The notes under the pieces are model-generated. The model made no database searches, was not told where the DNA came from, and saw nothing but the letters and a program-made list of their open reading frames with translations. From CALCMJ01 sp964475415 (lineage in GTDB: Bacteria; Bacteroidota; Bacteroidia; Chitinophagales; Saprospiraceae), in the NCBI GenBank assembly GCA_964475415.1, contig CAYYWZ010000038.1:1-36032 (forward strand): 36,032 bases of DNA, in the 5' to 3' direction. The first letter of the stretch is position 1. Every line of letters starts with the position of its first letter. A program made the translations under genes and the position numbers. This document shows, one piece after another, positions 32,982-36,032 of this stretch.

Positions 32982-35372
32982 ATGGAAGTAATTAAAAGAA
33001 ATGGTAGAAAGGAAGCTGTATCCTTTGATAAAATTACAGCAAGAGTAAAAAAACTGTGTTACGGTTTAGATTCTAATTATATCAATCATTTAGAAATAGC
33101 CAAAAAAGTAATTCAAGGATTATACGATGGCGTAAGTACTACAGATCTAGATAATCTAGCTGCAGAAACCGCAGCAACGATGGCTACTAATCATCCGGAA
33201 TATGCCTTACTCGCTTCGAGGATATCTGTAAGTAATCTACATAAGAATACCGAAAAGTCTTTTACCAAGACGATGGAGATTCTCTACAATTATATTGACC
33301 CAAAAACCGAGAAAAAAGCGGGTCTGATATCTGAGAAAATAATGGAGATTGTAAGAGCTAATAGCGAAAAGTTAGACTCTGCAATTATCTATGATAGAGA
33401 TTATGCATTCGATTATTTTGGGTTCAAGACATTAGAAAGGTCTTATCTACTAAGAGCTAATGGGAAGATAGTTGAGAGACCACAACACTTGCTGATGAGA
33501 GCAGCTCTAGGTATTCATGCAAATGACTTAGATTCTGTAATAGAGACTTACAATCTGATGTCAGAAAAGTGGTTTATCCATGCAACTCCTACTTTGTTTA
33601 ATGCTGCTACTCCCAAGCCGCAGCTATCCTCTTGTTTCTTATTGTCTATGAAAGAAGACAGTATAACAGGTATATTCGAGACCCTAACAAGATGTGCTAA
33701 AATATCTCAGTCAGCAGGAGGTATAGGATTAAGCATACACAATGTAAGAGCTAAAGGATCTTACATCAAAGGAACAGGGGGTACATCTAACGGTATTATC
33801 CCGATGCTTAAAGTGTTTAATGATACTGCTAGATATGTAGATCAAGGAGGAGGAAAAAGGAAAGGTGCTTTTGCGGTATACCTAGAACCATGGCATGCAG
33901 ATATTCATGACTTTTTAGAATTAAAGAAAAACCACGGTAAAGAGGAAATGCGTGCTAGAGATTTATTCTACGCGATGTGGATTTCTGATTTATTTATGTT
34001 GAGAGTAGAGCAAGATGCAGATTGGTCATTATTCTGTCCTAACGAAGCTCCAGGATTAGCAGATACTTATGGAGGAGAGTTCGAAGCTTTATACCACAAG
34101 TATGAGCAAGAAGGTAAAGCTAGAAAAACAGTAAAAGCTAGAGATCTATGGTTTAGTGTTCTAGAATCGCAAATAGAAACTGGAACACCTTATATTTTAT
34201 ATAAGGATGCTGCTAACAATAAGTCGAATCAGAAAAACCTAGGGACTATTAAATCTAGTAACCTATGTACAGAGATCATGGAGTATACTTCTCCAGACGA
34301 AGTAGCTGTATGTAATCTAGCTTCTATTTCTCTAGGAAAGTTTGTCAATGAAGAAACAAAAGAGTTTGACTTCGAAAAACTTTACCAGATTACTAGAGTG
34401 ATTACGAAGAATCTAAACAAGGTAATAGACGTAAATTATTACCCTGTAATAGAGGCTAAGAATTCTAATATGAGACACCGTCCTATAGGAATAGGTGTTC
34501 AGGGATTAGCGGATGCATTTATTTTGATGCGTCATCCGTTCGATAGTCCTGAAGCAAAGCAACTTAACAAGGATATTTTCGAAACGATATACTTTGCGGC
34601 TATGACAGAATCAAATGCTTTAGCGGCAAAAGATGGAGCTTATGAAACCTATGAAGGGTCACCAGCAAGTAAGGGAATATTGCAATATGATATGTGGGAT
34701 GTAACACCTTCTGATAGATGGGACTGGGCTGAACTCAAGAAGAATATCAAGAAGGATGGTATAAGAAATAGCTTATTAGTTGCTCCTATGCCTACAGCAT
34801 CTACCTCTCAAATATTAGGTAACAACGAATGTTTCGAACCATATACGGCTAACATCTATACAAGAAGAACTTTGTCAGGAGAGTATATTATAGTTAACAA
34901 GCATCTTCTGAAAGATCTTATCAGACTTGGCCTATGGGATGACGATATGAAACAAAGATTGATGGCTTCTAACGGATCTGTCAAAGATATTCCAGGTATA
35001 CCAGAAGAAATCAAGGCTCTATACAAAACAGTATGGGAACTGAGTCAGAAGGTAATCATAGATATGTCAGCGGATAGGGGAGCTTATATATGTCAAAGTC
35101 AGAGTCTTAACTTATTTGTTGAGAATCCAAACTTTGGGAAATTATCTTCTATGCACTTTTATGGATGGAAGAAAGGTCTTAAGACAGGTATGTATTACTT
35201 GAGATCCAAAGCTGCAGTAGATCCTATCAAGTTTACATTAGGAGATAAGCACCAGAAAAGATTCCTCGAGGGCGAAGGCTCAGAGCAAGAAATAGTTGAT
35301 TTAGAAATAGCAGACGTACAAGAAGGAGATGTTTGTAACATGGACGATGGATGTCTCATGTGCGGAAGCTAA
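32982..35372 (+). CDS. nrdA: Ribonucleotide reductase class Ia, alpha subunit
   Basis: A 796-residue catalytic subunit that reduces ribonucleoside diphosphates to deoxy forms. An N-terminal ATP-cone (1-90, MEVIKRNGRKEAVSFDKI) provides dATP feedback control. The active-site residues fall at C218 (QLSSCFL), N427, C429 and E431 (SSNLCTEIME) and C444 (VAVCNLAS), the same numbering I know from human R1, so this is a eukaryote-like class Ia enzyme. The radical-transfer tyrosines lie in GMYYLRSKAA. The C-terminal shuttle cysteines C791 and C794 (DGCLMCGS) accept electrons from thioredoxin or glutaredoxin. It is followed by a strong terminator. Confidence 0.97.
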   Translation: MEVIKRNGRKEAVSFDKITARVKKLCYGLDSNYINHLEIAKKVIQGLYDGVSTTDLDNLAAETAATMATNHPEYALLASRISVSNLHKNTEKSFTKTMEILYNYIDPKTEKKAGLISEKIMEIVRANSEKLDSAIIYDRDYAFDYFGFKTLERSYLLRANGKIVERPQHLLMRAALGIHANDLDSVIETYNLMSEKWFIHATPTLFNAATPKPQLSSCFLLSMKEDSITGIFETLTRCAKISQSAGGIGLSIHNVRAKGSYIKGTGGTSNGIIPMLKVFNDTARYVDQGGGKRKGAFAVYLEPWHADIHDFLELKKNHGKEEMRARDLFYAMWISDLFMLRVEQDADWSLFCPNEAPGLADTYGGEFEALYHKYEQEGKARKTVKARDLWFSVLESQIETGTPYILYKDAANNKSNQKNLGTIKSSNLCTEIMEYTSPDEVAVCNLASISLGKFVNEETKEFDFEKLYQITRVITKNLNKVIDVNYYPVIEAKNSNMRHRPIGIGVQGLADAFILMRHPFDSPEAKQLNKDIFETIYFAAMTESNALAAKDGAYETYEGSPASKGILQYDMWDVTPSDRWDWAELKKNIKKDGIRNSLLVAPMPTASTSQILGNNECFEPYTANIYTRRTLSGEYIIVNKHLLKDLIRLGLWDDDMKQRLMASNGSVKDIPGIPEEIKALYKTVWELSQKVIIDMSADRGAYICQSQSLNLFVENPNFGKLSSMHFYGWKKGLKTGMYYLRSKAAVDPIKFTLGDKHQKRFLEGEGSEQEIVDLEIADVQEGDVCNMDDGCLMCGS

Positions 35373-35406
35373 AGATGTAAATACACTTAAACACACCTAT
35401 TAAAAT

Positions 35407-35439
35407 GGCCTGGTATCTTAGATGTCAGGTCTTTTTTTT
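35407..35439 (+). terminator. Terminator of nrdBA
   Basis: GGCCTG (35407-35412) pairs with CAGGTC (35426-35431, one G-U pair), followed by T8 (35432-35439), 35 bases after the nrdA stop. Confidence 0.75.
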
Positions 35440-35502
35440 GTAAGGAATATCATGTGGTAAATCTTTACAATGAGTTGTTATAAAACAAGTTTTTGGTAGA
35501 AT

Positions 35503-36032
35503 TCAATTTTTAGTACCAATAATTTTTTCATTTTTTACCACTCGATTCAATAAGTAGATTGCTATCAATATACTCAAAATCCATGACAGCCAAGAAGACA
35601 TTCTGTAGACATTTACAAAACTTAAATTTGGTAGCAGTGCTAAAGCTAAGAGAAACCTCTGCAGTAATGATCAAAATGTAAGACCATAATTAATAAATAT
35701 TCACTTCCTGGACTTCCCCATAGTCAATATGATAATCCTTAAAAAATGAGTAGTCAATGTCTCTCCCTATTTCTGGAACTATGATATATAATTATAATAG
35801 TAGTACTCCAATATTTAGGTACAGGACTGTCCAATAAGTTGAATCAAAATATAAAACTGATTTATTCGGTGCAACCCTTAAGCTATCATTTTTTGAGCTT
35901 GAATTGATTTTATTAGTATTAGAAAGACTGAAGCAAAACAAACTTTCGTGCAGATATAGGTTCAATTAAATTCATTAGGTTTTCTAAATGTTTTCGTTTA
36001 TCATGTAAGAATCGATTTATTGCACACAACGG
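35503..36032 (-). pseudogene. Decayed membrane-protein gene remnants
   Basis: No intact gene occupies the last 590 bases, but minus-strand frames read like protein in pieces. From the window edge to TAA at 35919: RFLHDKRKHLENLMNLIEPI, then SARKFVLLQSF. Frame 2, 35965 to TAA at 35690: SVLYFDSTYWTVLYLNIGVL, then an in-frame TAA at 35792-35794, then VPEIGRDIDYSFFKDYHIDY and GEVQEVNIY. Frame 3, 35670 to TGA at 35503: SLLQRFLLALALLPNLSF, VNVYRM, then WLSWILSILIAIYLLNRVVK. At least two frameshifts and one stop break what seems to have been a membrane protein. The gene family is not recognised, and it may continue beyond the window. Confidence 0.5.

Noticed and set aside
35820..35840. GTACAGGACTGTCCAATAAG looks like an insertion-sequence end
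   Set aside because: It falls inside a protein-like minus-strand frame, with no partner repeat and no transposase nearby.
1..36032. CRISPR arrays, tRNA or rRNA genes, mobile elements
   Set aside because: No spaced direct repeats, no tRNA T-loop with matching acceptor ends, no rRNA segments and no transposase or integrase frames were seen.

Overview
The window reads as ordinary chromosome from a free-living Bacteroidota bacterium, most like the Saprospiria or Cytophagia side of the phylum. The DNA is AT-rich. Genes start without clear Shine-Dalgarno sites, and several are preceded by the Bacteroidota sigma -7 box TAnnTTTG. A T9SS sorting domain, DUF2911, DUF6580 and Bacteroidota-type lipoproteins are present. 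The placement is inferred from gene content, not from a phylogenetic marker.

Layout. 1-1400: decayed gene relics around a DUF6580 membrane protein. 1477-6726, plus strand: a CPBP intramembrane protease overlapping an M1 metallopeptidase, then the glycerol pair glpK-glpF. 6764-7902, minus strand: a small lipoprotein and a T9SS-secreted protein. 8048-8350: a gene-free stretch holding a strongly structured RNA with its own terminator, which resembles an orphan HEARO/omega RNA. 8453-12885: a tandem DUF2911 protein, the dipeptidase pepD and a Na/Pi cotransporter. 13170-16670: a pyrG, membrane glycosyltransferase and TrmH methyltransferase run. 16711-21284, minus strand: beta-carbonic anhydrase, two SulP anion transporters and a small secreted peptide, probably a bicarbonate-handling unit. 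21402-25310: a TetR regulator, a beta-barrel protein, rimO, a membrane protein and a lipoprotein MsrB. 25333-28337, minus strand: a Cys/Met-type PLP enzyme and tyrS, separated by 557 bases with two plus-strand terminators and a branched fold that suggest unannotated small RNAs. 28398-31453: an FtsX/LolE-type permease, an HExxH protein and corA. 31844-35372: class Ia ribonucleotide reductase nrdB-nrdA, behind a promoter region with a perfect DnaA box and inverted repeats. 35503-36032: a decayed minus-strand gene.

No mobile element, CRISPR array, tRNA or rRNA was found. Most genes are housekeeping. The most unusual material lies between genes: the orphan structured RNA at 8101-8348, the antisense small-RNA candidates at 26670-27061, and the nrd control region. 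In a coding sequence, the oddest observation is a TyrRS whose HIGH signature reads TIGN.
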